Source: JBEKUY01 sp049514555
GTDB taxonomy: Bacteria > Acidobacteriota > Terriglobia > Acidiferrales > UBA7541
DNA length: 64,000 nt
Direction of reading: 5' to 3'
Assembly (NCBI GenBank): GCA_049514555.1
Contig: JBEKUY010000011.1
Coordinates: 1 to 64,000, forward strand
A model generated the notes under the pieces. It saw only the letters and a list, made by a program, of their open reading frames with translations, was not told where the DNA came from and did not search any database. The first letter of the stretch is position 1. The number at the start of each line of letters is the position of its first letter. Shown here piece by piece: positions 19,336 to 27,498 of the stretch. The position numbers were made by a program, and so were the translations under genes.

Positions 19336-20298
19336 ATGCGCGTCGAGTGGCTGAATCGCTTGATGAAGGTCAACAAAGAGCTGTTGTTGATCTTGTCGAT
19401 CATCCTGTTTGCCGCCGTCATTAATTTCTTCGTTGCCGGGCAGAAGCTGGTTCTTTCCTTCTACGATCTGCCGACCCTTTTTGCGGCCTACTACTTCGGG
19501 CGTTCGCGCGCGGTACAAACGGCGCTGGCTTCGGCGCTGATCGTCTGCTGGCTGAACCTGATGAACCCCGCCGCGCTGGGCGGCGGGCTCAACGGGGCGG
19601 CGCGGCGACTCATGGCCTGGTCGGACATCGCGATTTGGGGCGGATTCCTGCTGGTCACCGCCTATGCCATGGGCTCGCTTTACGAGAAAAGGGAGAAGAA
19701 CTTGGCGGAGCTGCGCGAGACCTATTACGGCGTGCTCCAGATCCTCACCGGCGTGGTCTCCAACGACAAATACACCCAGAACCATTCCTACCGCACTTCT
19801 GTCTATGCGGCCCGCCTCGCCGAGGAAATGGGCCTGTCCGAACAGCGCATCGAAGACATCCGCGCTGCGGCGCTGCTCCACGATATCGGAAAGCTCGAAG
19901 TCAGCCGGCAAATTCTCTACAAGGCGGCGAAGCTCTCCGACGAGGAAATCGTCGAGATGCAATCGCACCTGAACAAAGGTGTCGAGACGTTGAAGCCCGT
20001 GGGCGGAACCCTGCGCCGCGTCCTGCCGATCATTCTGAGCCACCACGATAAATTCGACGGCAGCGGCTATCATCCCACGAAGGGCGAGGACATTCCGCTC
20101 GAGGCGCGCATCATCACGGTGGCGGACGTGTATGACTCGCTCGTGAGCGACCGGCCGTATCGCAAAGCGATGTCGCCGTTTGAGGCGCGGGACGTCATCA
20201 GAAAGGGAGCCGATAAAGACTTCGATCCCCATGTCGTTGCAGCGTTTGAATCCGCGTTTCGCCACGGCCACATGGAACTCCCCGAAATCCTCGTCTGA
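19336..20298 (+). CDS. Membrane HD-GYP domain phosphodiesterase
   Basis: A 320-residue protein with three or four N-terminal transmembrane segments (LLLILSIILFAAVINFFV; LPTLFAAYYFGRSRAVQ; AIWGGFLLVTAYAMG) and a cytoplasmic HD-GYP domain. Metal-binding motifs are visible: NHSYRTS, LLHDIGK, LSHHDKFDGSGY and ADVYDSL. Such domains hydrolyse cyclic di-GMP, though some act on other cyclic dinucleotides. ATG 19336 has AGGAGG seven bases upstream. The gene stands alone, so it is probably a free-standing membrane sensor that lowers c-di-GMP. A PilZ-domain effector is encoded 34 kb downstream. Confidence 0.88.
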   Translation: MRVEWLNRLMKVNKELLLILSIILFAAVINFFVAGQKLVLSFYDLPTLFAAYYFGRSRAVQTALASALIVCWLNLMNPAALGGGLNGAARRLMAWSDIAIWGGFLLVTAYAMGSLYEKREKNLAELRETYYGVLQILTGVVSNDKYTQNHSYRTSVYAARLAEEMGLSEQRIEDIRAAALLHDIGKLEVSRQILYKAAKLSDEEIVEMQSHLNKGVETLKPVGGTLRRVLPIILSHHDKFDGSGYHPTKGEDIPLEARIITVADVYDSLVSDRPYRKAMSPFEARDVIRKGADKDFDPHVVAAFESAFRHGHMELPEILV

Positions 20299-20499
20299 AA
20301 ACCCGCGATAAAGACTCTACCTCGCGCAATTCCCAGCGCAGTGCCCCGCAGAATACGGCTCAGGAGGATGCGCCACCTGCCCCCGTCGCGGTCGGCGGAT
20401 CGTGCCGCTTGACCCCAATCCGGGACCGCAGTAGGCTCCCGGCGGTGCCCCCCTCGGGAATATCAAGTGATTGATTTTAATGCTGCATCGGAGGACGCG

Positions 20500-20916
20500 A
20501 TGGGCAAACTAAACTGGGTCCGTCTACTTCTTGGTGGGCTACTGGCCGGGGTCGTTATCAACATCTTTGAATTCGTCACCAACGACGTCTTTCTTGGGAA
20601 GCATTGGGACGCCGCGATGAGAGCTCTGGGGCGCCATCTGCCGCCACACGCCATGCCGCTTTTCATCATTTGGGGATTTGTCCTCGGGATCGCCGCGATT
20701 TGGCTCTATGCGGTTGCCCGCCCGCGCTTTGGTCCTGGACCAAAGACCGCCATCTTTACCGGTCTTGGCTGCTGGGTATTGGCCTACGTCCTGGGGAGCC
20801 TCAGTGCCGGGGCAATGGGCTTGGTCCCGTATCGGCTGCTGGTCATCGGCACCATCGTTGGTCTGGTGGAAATCCTACTGGCTTCACTTGCTGGCGCGTG
20901 GGTGTACAAGGAATAG
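20500..20916 (+). CDS. Four-helix membrane protein, unknown function
   Basis: A 138-residue hydrophobic protein with four predicted transmembrane helices (LLLGGLLAGVVINIFEFV; FIIWGFVLGIAAIWLYA; TGLGCWVLAYVLGSLSAG; VIGTIVGLVEILLASLAG). ATG 20500 has GGAGG five bases upstream; a start at 20467 lacks one. I recognise the general pattern of small integral proteins seen in Acidobacteriota but know no function. It precedes a cytochrome c gene by about 110 bases. Confidence 0.7.
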   Translation: MGKLNWVRLLLGGLLAGVVINIFEFVTNDVFLGKHWDAAMRALGRHLPPHAMPLFIIWGFVLGIAAIWLYAVARPRFGPGPKTAIFTGLGCWVLAYVLGSLSAGAMGLVPYRLLVIGTIVGLVEILLASLAGAWVYKE

Positions 20917-21028
20917 ACGGAGCCAGTCGGTCGCGCCGCCGGAAACAACGAGTGAGAACCGCGTAGAGGTTTTCTCTGGCATGGTATAGTCGGGGCCACA
21001 CGATCGTCGGAGATGAAGAGGTGGGGCC

Positions 21029-21400
21029 CTGCCGAAACCAAGCCGAGCGATCGCTCTTGTAGGAACAATCGTACTGGTTATGAGCGGCGGCGTTGCGCTT
21101 GCCCAGGATGGCGAGCAGGTTTACGCGCAGAAGTGCGCGAGCTGTCATGCCAAGGACGGAAGCGGGCACACGCCTGCCTCATCGAAATTGGAAGTGCCTG
21201 ACTTCAGATCGAAGCGAGTCAGAGACATGAGCGACGAAGAGCTCTACAATTCGATCGCCCAAGGCACGCAGCACAAGGACTACCCTCACGCCTTCCTGCA
21301 TACCGGCCTGACGGAACAGCAAATCCGGGCACTCGTCAGGTACGTGCGAGCGCTGGGAACCGTTAAACCACGCCAGAGCCCGCGCCCCAACACCCGGTAA
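21029..21400 (+). CDS. Small exported mono-haem cytochrome c, probable CTG start
   Basis: A class I-like cytochrome c with one haem site (CASCHAK). The only ATG in frame, at 21080, would cut the export signal in half. The frame is open from 21017, and reading from CTG 21029, eight bases after AAGAGG, gives a complete signal peptide (PKPSRAIALVGTIVLVMSG, cleavage near ALA-QD). I therefore annotate the CTG start, giving about 123 residues, with moderate certainty. The usual axial methionine is absent from its normal place: the segment before the last helix reads DYPHAFLHTGLT where a MPAF-like motif is expected, so His may be the sixth ligand. It is probably a periplasmic electron carrier. Confidence 0.7.
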   Translation: MPKPSRAIALVGTIVLVMSGGVALAQDGEQVYAQKCASCHAKDGSGHTPASSKLEVPDFRSKRVRDMSDEELYNSIAQGTQHKDYPHAFLHTGLTEQQIRALVRYVRALGTVKPRQSPRPNTR

Positions 21401-21437
21401 CACGACACTTACCTCCATCTGGCCGCCGCTTGAATCG

Positions 21438-21476
21438 TTTATAAAACCTTTATGACTCGCTTATGCCTCACTTATG
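21438..21476 (+). promoter_or_regulatory. Array of four KdpE-like half-sites upstream of the kdp operon
   Basis: Four hexamers lie in the same orientation with exactly five bases between them: TTTATA (21438), TTTATG (21449), CTTATG (21460) and CTTATG (21471), an 11-bp period that puts them on one face of the helix. The E. coli KdpE operator is a pair of TTTATA-N5-TTTACA type, so this looks like two full sites in tandem. The array ends 24 bases before the first gene of the potassium-uptake operon, and a kdpE gene lies in the same island. Confidence 0.75.
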
Positions 21477-21500
21477 CCCGCCGGGATACGGTAACGGCCG

Positions 21501-21992
21501 ATGCCACGCATGAACACCGAGCGCACGCGTACATCTCTCGATCTTCCGAGGCGCCCGCTGGCCCCGCGAGGAGCAGGCGAATCCAGTCCGGGCGCGAAGC
21601 TCGAGGTGAACGTCATTTTCACCAACGCGAAAGCGACTCTTGCAGCTTTGAAGACTGCCGGAAGCCTGGCAAGCGATCTCCAGGCCCGTATCAACGTGGT
21701 GTGGCTGTGCGCTGTGCCCTATTCGCTGCCCCTCGATCGTCCACCTGTTTCCGTCCCTTTCATCGAGCGGCAACTCCTTGAACTCACCAGCCAAGGAGCG
21801 CAGGGACCATGGGAGACGAATATTCTGCTGATTCTCTGCCGCGACAAGCGCCAGGCTTTGCTGCAGGCGCTGGAACCCCAGTCCTTGGTTGTTATCGGGA
21901 GCCTAGGCCGCTGGTGGTCTGCCAGGGAAAACGGGCTGGCAAAGGTGCTACAGTCGGAAGGCCATCAAGTGATTTTCGCGCGGTCCAAGTGA
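21501..21992 (+). CDS. Universal-stress-protein-like domain protein heading the kdp operon
   Basis: A 163-residue cytoplasmic protein with a basic, disordered N-terminus (about 30 residues) and a Rossmann-like domain (VNVIFTNAKATLAALKTAG, INVVWLCAVPYSLPL, NILLILCRDK, SLVVIGSLGRWWS) that resembles Usp folds such as the one inside KdpD. The ATP-binding GxGxxG loop of true UspA is not clear. The array of KdpE-like sites lies just upstream and a tiny membrane gene begins seven bases after its stop, so it is the first gene of the kdp transcript. A role in sensing or regulating Kdp is an inference from position. Confidence 0.7.
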   Translation: MPRMNTERTRTSLDLPRRPLAPRGAGESSPGAKLEVNVIFTNAKATLAALKTAGSLASDLQARINVVWLCAVPYSLPLDRPPVSVPFIERQLLELTSQGAQGPWETNILLILCRDKRQALLQALEPQSLVVIGSLGRWWSARENGLAKVLQSEGHQVIFARSK

Positions 21993-21998
21993 GGAGCC

Positions 21999-22082
21999 AT
22001 GCTCGACGTAATCTACATTTTAATTGTCGTGCTGTTTTTCGTTGCTAGCTGGGCCTTTACCAAGGCTTGTGATCGTTTGTAG
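21999..22082 (+). CDS. 27-residue single-helix membrane protein preceding kdpF
   Basis: The short frame from ATG 21999 to TAG 22082 encodes one transmembrane helix followed by a basic end (IYILIVVLFFVASWAF, then TKACDRL). A GAGGAG ribosome site lies four bases before the start. Similar tiny proteins with a Cys-x-Arg-Leu-like end occur ahead of kdpF in other operons, so it is likely a real accessory peptide of the potassium pump. It is distinct from KdpF, which follows. Confidence 0.65.
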   Translation: MLDVIYILIVVLFFVASWAFTKACDRL

Positions 22083-22094
22083 GAGGGCCAACGC

Positions 22095-22178
22095 ATGGAT
22101 TACATCATCGCCGGCATCGCTGCGCTGTTTCTGCTCGGCTATCTGATTTACGCGCTGTTGCGCCCGGAAAAGTTTTAA
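22095..22178 (+). CDS. kdpF: KdpF, small subunit of the potassium-transporting ATPase
   Basis: A 27-residue hydrophobic peptide (MDYIIAGIAALFLLGYLIYA followed by LLRPEKF). The closing LLRPEKF motif is typical of KdpF, which stabilises the KdpABC complex in the inner membrane. AGGAGGG lies about seven bases upstream of the ATG, and kdpA starts nine bases after the stop. Confidence 0.88.
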   Translation: MDYIIAGIAALFLLGYLIYALLRPEKF

Positions 22179-22187
22179 GGAGGAGCG

Positions 22188-24050
22188 ATGACCACAATCG
22201 GTCTGTTGAACATCGCCGTTTTCTTTCTGGTGCTTCTGGCCGTCACGAAGCCCTTGGGCCTCTTCATGGCCAAGCTGTTTCAGGGGGAGCGGACTTTCCT
22301 CCATCCGGTTCTCCGCCCCATAGAGAAGCTGGTTTATCGCGTTTGTGGCGTCCGCGAAGATGGCGAGCAGCGCTGGACCCAGTATGCGGCCTCGCTACTC
22401 GCCTTCAGCCTGGCCAGTTTCCTTTTCGCCTATGCGATTCAGCGCTTGCAGGGGTTTCTCCCCTTCAACCCCATGCACTTCGGCACTTCGCATGCTCCAT
22501 CCGGCGCCACACCGGTGACGCCAGATCTGGCCTTCAATACCGCAAATAGTTTTTTGACCAACACCAACTGGCAGGCTTACAGCGGAGAAAGCACCTTCAG
22601 CTATTTCGTGCAGATGGCGGCCCTGGCGGTCCAGAACTTCGCTTCCCCTGCGGTCGGCATTGCCGCCGCCCTGGCGATGGTTCGAGGCTTCACCAGACAG
22701 GAGACCAAGACCGTAGGCAACTTCTGGGTCGATCTCACGCGAGCAGTGCTGTATCTACTTCTTCCCTTGGCGCTCATCGGCGCGCTCGTGCTTGGCTCGC
22801 AGGGCGTGATCCAGAACTTCAAGCCATACGAGCAGGTCAAGACGCTCGAGGGCGCGGCGCAAACGATTCCGCAGGGACCAATCGCCTCGCAAGAAGCCAT
22901 CAAGATGCTCGGCACCAACGGTGGCGGCTTTTTTAACGCGAACTCGGCGCACCCTTTTGAGAATCCGACTCCCTTTTCGAATTTCGTCCAAATCTTCATG
23001 ATCCTATTGATTCCGGCGGGCTTGACCTACATGTTCGGCCGGATGGTCGGCGACACGCGGCAGGGATGGGCGATTTTTGCCGCTTGCAGTTTGATGTTCC
23101 TCGCCGGAGTGTTCGTCATCTACTCGCAGGAGCAGGCCGGGAATCCAATTCTTACGCACATGGGCGTAGAGAAGTCGGCCACTACGACGCAGCCGGGCGG
23201 CAACATGGAAGGCAAGGAAGTGCGTTTCGGTCATCCGGGTACCGCCCTGTTTACCACCGCGACCACGGATGTCAGTTGCGGCGCGGTCAACGCCATGCAC
23301 GACAGCCTTACGCCGCTCGCCGGCCTTGTGCCTCTTGTGAACATCCAGACCGATGAAGTCATCTTTGGCGGCGACGGCGCCGGGCTCTACGGCATCCTGC
23401 TTTATGCCATTGTGGCGGTTTTCATTGCGGGCCTGATGGTGGGCCGCACGCCGGAGTACCTCGGCAAAAAGATCGAATCCAAAGAGGTCAAGATGGCCAT
23501 GCTGGCCATCATCGCGACGTCCTTATGCATCTTGGGGTTCGCCGCGCTCACCTCGGTGGTCAAGCTGGATTGGGACAAGAGTCAGTACTGGAATCCGGCA
23601 TCGGGCACCCTGAATCCGGCGCCCATTGCCAGCGTGCCGCCCGCAGCCAACGTCAACAACAGCGGCCCCCATGGATTCAGCGAAATCCTCTATGCCTACT
23701 CGAGCGCCACTGAGAACAACGGCAGTGCATTCGCCGGGATCAATGTCAATACGCCTTGGTACAACCTCACGCTGGGGCTGGCCACGCTGATCGGCCGGTT
23801 CCTGTTCATGATTCCGCTGATCGCGATTGGCGGTAGTTTGGCGGCAAAGAAGAAGATCCCCGCCACCAGCGGCACCTTCCCGACCCACGGCCCCTTATTT
23901 ATCGGCCTGTTCGTCGGGACGGTCGTCCTGATCGCCGCTCTGACGTTTTTCCCCGCGCTTTCGCTCGGCCCGATTGTCGAGCATTTCCTGATGCATCACG
24001 GAAAGCTGTTCTCTTTCTTGCGCGGCGTACAACTTCCGATCTGGAGCTGA
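22188..24050 (+). CDS. kdpA: Potassium-transporting ATPase subunit KdpA
   Basis: A 620-residue integral membrane subunit that binds and translocates K+. Its four pore-loop regions are recognisable, including NTNWQAYSGE, GTNGGGFFNANSAHPFENP, TTATTDVSCGAVNAMHDS and YAYSSATENNGSAFAG. ATG 22188 has AAGGAGG four bases upstream. It is somewhat longer than the E. coli subunit (557), mainly from longer loops. It works with KdpB, three bases downstream, and KdpC. Confidence 0.97.
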   Translation: MTTIGLLNIAVFFLVLLAVTKPLGLFMAKLFQGERTFLHPVLRPIEKLVYRVCGVREDGEQRWTQYAASLLAFSLASFLFAYAIQRLQGFLPFNPMHFGTSHAPSGATPVTPDLAFNTANSFLTNTNWQAYSGESTFSYFVQMAALAVQNFASPAVGIAAALAMVRGFTRQETKTVGNFWVDLTRAVLYLLLPLALIGALVLGSQGVIQNFKPYEQVKTLEGAAQTIPQGPIASQEAIKMLGTNGGGFFNANSAHPFENPTPFSNFVQIFMILLIPAGLTYMFGRMVGDTRQGWAIFAACSLMFLAGVFVIYSQEQAGNPILTHMGVEKSATTTQPGGNMEGKEVRFGHPGTALFTTATTDVSCGAVNAMHDSLTPLAGLVPLVNIQTDEVIFGGDGAGLYGILLYAIVAVFIAGLMVGRTPEYLGKKIESKEVKMAMLAIIATSLCILGFAALTSVVKLDWDKSQYWNPASGTLNPAPIASVPPAANVNNSGPHGFSEILYAYSSATENNGSAFAGINVNTPWYNLTLGLATLIGRFLFMIPLIAIGGSLAAKKKIPATSGTFPTHGPLFIGLFVGTVVLIAALTFFPALSLGPIVEHFLMHHGKLFSFLRGVQLPIWS

Positions 24051-24053
24051 ATC

Positions 24054-26165
24054 ATGTCCACGACTGTTACTGCGCCAAGCCCAACGGATGCCACCACGCT
24101 TCTTCCGCAGAAACTCGTGCGCGCGCGCCCTCTGTTTGATCCGGGGATCGTCCGCAGGGCGGTGAAAGCCTCGTTTGGAAAGCTGAACCCGGCGACGCTC
24201 GCCAAGAACCCGGTCATGTTCGTCGTCGAGGTCGGAGCCGTCGTTACCACGTTTTTTATGTTCCGGGACGTCGCCGTGGGCGGCCGGCCGATCGGCTTTC
24301 AACTGCAAATATCGATCTGGCTATGGTTCACCGTGCTGTTTGCGAACTTCGCCGAAGCCATGGCCGAAGCGCGCGGCAAGGCCCAGGCAGACACGCTCCG
24401 CAAGACCAAGACGGATTCCATTGCCAAGCGGATCCTGGCGGCCGGCAGAATTGAGAAAGTTCCGGCGTCGAAGCTGCGCGCCGGAGACCTCTGCATTTGC
24501 GAGGTCGGCGACATCATTCCCGGAGATGGCGAGGTCATCGAGGGAATCGCCACGGTGGATGAGTCCGTCATCACCGGGGAAAGCGCGCCGGTGATTCGAG
24601 AATCGGGCGGCGACCGCAGCGCGGTGACCGGCGGAACGAAAGTCCTCTCCGACCAGATCAAGGTCAAAATCACTTCCAATCCCGGCGAGACGTTTCTCGA
24701 CCGCATGATCGCTCTGGTGGAGGGCGCGGAGCGCCAAAAGACGCCGAATGAGATCGCTCTGAACATCTTGATCGCCGGACTCACCATCATCTTCCTTCTT
24801 GCAGTCGTTACCCTGTATCCCTTCTCGGTTTACAGCGTCGCTTCCGCCGGCAGCGGCCAAATCGCGAGCATAGCCGTCTTGGTGTCGTTGCTGGTGTGCT
24901 TGATTCCCACCACGATCGGGGGCTTGCTCTCGGCCATAGGCATCGCCGGGATGGACCGGGTCATGCAACACAACGTGCTGGCCATGAGCGGCAAAGCGGT
25001 GGAGGCTTCCGGCGACGTGACCACGCTCCTGCTCGATAAGACTGGCACGATTACCCTCGGAAATCGCCAGGCGGTCGAGTTTTTGCCCGTGGCGGGTGTG
25101 CCCGCGGCGGAGTTGGCGGACGCGGCGCAGCTTTCCAGCCTCGCCGATGAAACACCGGAAGGCAGATCGATTGTGGTGTTGGCCAAGGAGAAGCACAACT
25201 TGCGCGGGCGCGAATTATCGGAATCGGGCACCCGGTTTATTCCTTTTTCGGCTTACACACGCATGAGTGGAGTGGACCTGGACGGCCGAAGCTTGCGCAA
25301 GGGCGCCACCGACGCGATCGCGCGATTCGTAGCGGAAAAGGACGGCAAGATACCCCCCGACTTTCAGGAAATCGCCGACGGTATTGCGCGCACCGGCGGC
25401 ACGCCTCTGGGCGTTGCGGACGGCGCGCGCGTGCTGGGGATCGTCCATCTCAAGGACATCGTCAAAGGGGGCATGAAGGAGCGCTTGAAGCAGCTGCGCG
25501 ATATGGGCATACGCTCGGTCATGATTACCGGCGATAATCCTCTCACCGCCCTGGCGATCGCCAACGAAGCTGGAGTGGATGATTTCCTCGCCCAGGCCAC
25601 TCCCAAAGACAAGATGGACTACATCAAGAAAGAGCAATCGGTCGGCCGGCTCGTGGCCATGACCGGTGACGGCACGAATGATGCTCCCGCTCTGGCACAG
25701 GCCGATGTCGGCGTCGCCATGAATACCGGCACGATGGCGGCGAAAGAAGCCGGCAACATGGTCGATCTCGACAGCAATCCAACCAAGCTCCTCGAGATCG
25801 TGGCCATCGGCAAGCAGCTTCTGATCACCCGCGGCGCGCTGACCACTTTCTCGATCGCCAACGATGTGGCCAAGTATTTCGCGATTATTCCGGCGATGTT
25901 CATGACCACCTACCCCGCACTCAAGGCCCTCAACATCATGCATCTGCACACGTCGCAGAGCGCCGTGCTGGCCGCCGTGATCTTCAACGCGTTGATTATC
26001 ATCGCTCTCGTGCCGCTGGCTTTGCGCGGCGTCAAGTACCGCCCGCAAGGAGCCGCCCGATTGCTCTGGCGCAATCTGCTCATCTACGGCATCGGCGGCA
26101 TCATCGCCCCATTTCCCGGCATCTGGCTGATCGACCAATTGCTGGTCTGGATGAGGCTGGCCTGA
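24054..26165 (+). CDS. kdpB: Potassium-transporting ATPase ATP-binding subunit KdpB
   Basis: A 703-residue P-type ATPase subunit. The phosphorylated Asp328 lies in LLLDKTGTIT, the actuator TGES loop at residues 174-177 and the hinge motif in MTGDGTNDAPAL. Membrane segments match the family. It hydrolyses ATP to drive K+ uptake through KdpA. The gene lies between kdpA and kdpC with gaps of 3 and 11 bases. Confidence 0.97.
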   Translation: MSTTVTAPSPTDATTLLPQKLVRARPLFDPGIVRRAVKASFGKLNPATLAKNPVMFVVEVGAVVTTFFMFRDVAVGGRPIGFQLQISIWLWFTVLFANFAEAMAEARGKAQADTLRKTKTDSIAKRILAAGRIEKVPASKLRAGDLCICEVGDIIPGDGEVIEGIATVDESVITGESAPVIRESGGDRSAVTGGTKVLSDQIKVKITSNPGETFLDRMIALVEGAERQKTPNEIALNILIAGLTIIFLLAVVTLYPFSVYSVASAGSGQIASIAVLVSLLVCLIPTTIGGLLSAIGIAGMDRVMQHNVLAMSGKAVEASGDVTTLLLDKTGTITLGNRQAVEFLPVAGVPAAELADAAQLSSLADETPEGRSIVVLAKEKHNLRGRELSESGTRFIPFSAYTRMSGVDLDGRSLRKGATDAIARFVAEKDGKIPPDFQEIADGIARTGGTPLGVADGARVLGIVHLKDIVKGGMKERLKQLRDMGIRSVMITGDNPLTALAIANEAGVDDFLAQATPKDKMDYIKKEQSVGRLVAMTGDGTNDAPALAQADVGVAMNTGTMAAKEAGNMVDLDSNPTKLLEIVAIGKQLLITRGALTTFSIANDVAKYFAIIPAMFMTTYPALKALNIMHLHTSQSAVLAAVIFNALIIIALVPLALRGVKYRPQGAARLLWRNLLIYGIGGIIAPFPGIWLIDQLLVWMRLA

Positions 26166-26176
26166 AGGAGGACGCC

Positions 26177-26758
26177 ATGTGGAAGGAAATTGCGCCTGCA
26201 TTTCGAATGACGCTCGTGTTCACGATCTTGACGGGACTCTTGTATCCCGGGTTGGTCACCGGCTTATGCCAGTTGCTGTTCCCCCATGCCGCTCAAGGGA
26301 GCCTCGTTTCGGTGAATGGCCAAGTGGTGGGCTCGTCCCTCATCGGTCAGAACTTCACGAAGCCGGAGTATTTTCAGCCTCGGCCGTCTGCCGCGGGCAG
26401 CGGGTACGACGGGTTTGCCTCCAGCGGGTCGAACTATGGGCCAACCAGCCAAAAGCTCATCGATCGCGTGAGAGCCTCGATCGACCAGTTCTACAAAGAT
26501 GACCCTGACTATCACGGCCCGATTCCTTCCGACTTGGTGACGGCTTCCGCCAGCGGCCTCGATCCGCATATCAGTCCTGCTTCCGCCGCCGCCCAGGCTG
26601 CTCGAATTGCCAAGGCGCGAGGAATTGCGACTGACCAGCTCCAACAATTCATCGCTGACCATACCGAACCACGCACACTCGGTTTCCTTGGGGAGCCGAG
26701 GGTCAACGTGCTCAAACTCAACCTGGAACTCGATCGGCGCTATCCGGTCAAGAAGTAG
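26177..26758 (+). CDS. kdpC: Potassium-transporting ATPase subunit KdpC
   Basis: A 193-residue subunit with one N-terminal transmembrane helix (TLVFTILTGLLYPGLVTGL) and a periplasmic domain carrying family landmarks: SLIGQNF, YFQPRPSAAGSGYD, ASSGSNYGPT and DPHISPASA. It helps assemble KdpFABC and raises ATP affinity. It ends the pump operon; the next gene on the right, kdpE, is convergent and 35 bases away. Confidence 0.96.
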   Translation: MWKEIAPAFRMTLVFTILTGLLYPGLVTGLCQLLFPHAAQGSLVSVNGQVVGSSLIGQNFTKPEYFQPRPSAAGSGYDGFASSGSNYGPTSQKLIDRVRASIDQFYKDDPDYHGPIPSDLVTASASGLDPHISPASAAAQAARIAKARGIATDQLQQFIADHTEPRTLGFLGEPRVNVLKLNLELDRRYPVKK

Positions 26759-26793
26759 CACGCGCCTCTCACGAAAGCTGTTTCGATGGGATG

Positions 26794-27498
26794 CTAAGTC
26801 CGGGTGGGTGGCGCGCCGGCTTCAAACCGGTAGCCTACCCAAGGCTCGGTGAGAATGTAGCGCGGCTTGTTCGGGTTCACTTCCAGTTTCTTCCGCAATT
26901 GGTTGATGAAGACTCGCAGGTACTCGGTCTCGTCGCCGTAATCCGGTCCCCAGACGGCCTGCAGCAGCGCGCGGTGTGATAGCGGCTTGCCCTGGTTTTC
27001 GACCAGATGCCGGAGCAGATCGAATTCCTTCGGCGTGAACCGGACGGCCTTGCCGCGCACCAGCACGCTGCGCCGTTCGAAATCAATGGACAGATCCTTC
27101 GAGTGAAAGGTGGCCGGCGCCCCTTCGGCAGCCTGATAACGCCGCAGCGCCGCGCGGATGCGCGCCAGCAGCTCCTCCATGCCAAAAGGCTTCACCACAT
27201 AGTCGTCCGCGCCCGCGTCCAGCGCGCGCACCTTGTCCTTCTCCGTATTGCGCACCGAGAGCATCAGGATGGGCACGTCCAGCGCGGCGCGAATTTCCCG
27301 GCAGACTTCCAGGCCATTCAGACCCGGCATGTTGATGTCGAGAAGCACCAGGTCCGGAACGTCCTTCCGAAGCATCTCGAGCGCTTGTTCGCCGTCGCGC
27401 GCCTCGAAGATGACGTAGCCGCGCCCGCCAAGCGCCGCGCGGAGCACGCGGCGAATCTGCGGCTCGTCGTCCACAACCAAGATCTTCGCCGGGTTCAT
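26794..27498 (-). CDS. kdpE: Response regulator KdpE
   Basis: A 234-residue OmpR-family regulator with receiver (VVDDEPQ, phospho-acceptor Asp54 in LLDINMPG, KPFGMEELLARI) and winged helix (FTPKEFDLLRHLVEN, LRVFINQLRKKLE). Overall similarity and neighbourhood identify it as KdpE, activator of the kdp operon. ATG 27498 overlaps the kinase stop by four bases (ATGA); an ATG 15 bases earlier is less likely. Its expected target is the four-site array 5 kb to the left. Confidence 0.93.
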   Translation of the reverse strand: MNPAKILVVDDEPQIRRVLRAALGGRGYVIFEARDGEQALEMLRKDVPDLVLLDINMPGLNGLEVCREIRAALDVPILMLSVRNTEKDKVRALDAGADDYVVKPFGMEELLARIRAALRRYQAAEGAPATFHSKDLSIDFERRSVLVRGKAVRFTPKEFDLLRHLVENQGKPLSHRALLQAVWGPDYGDETEYLRVFINQLRKKLEVNPNKPRYILTEPWVGYRFEAGAPPTRT

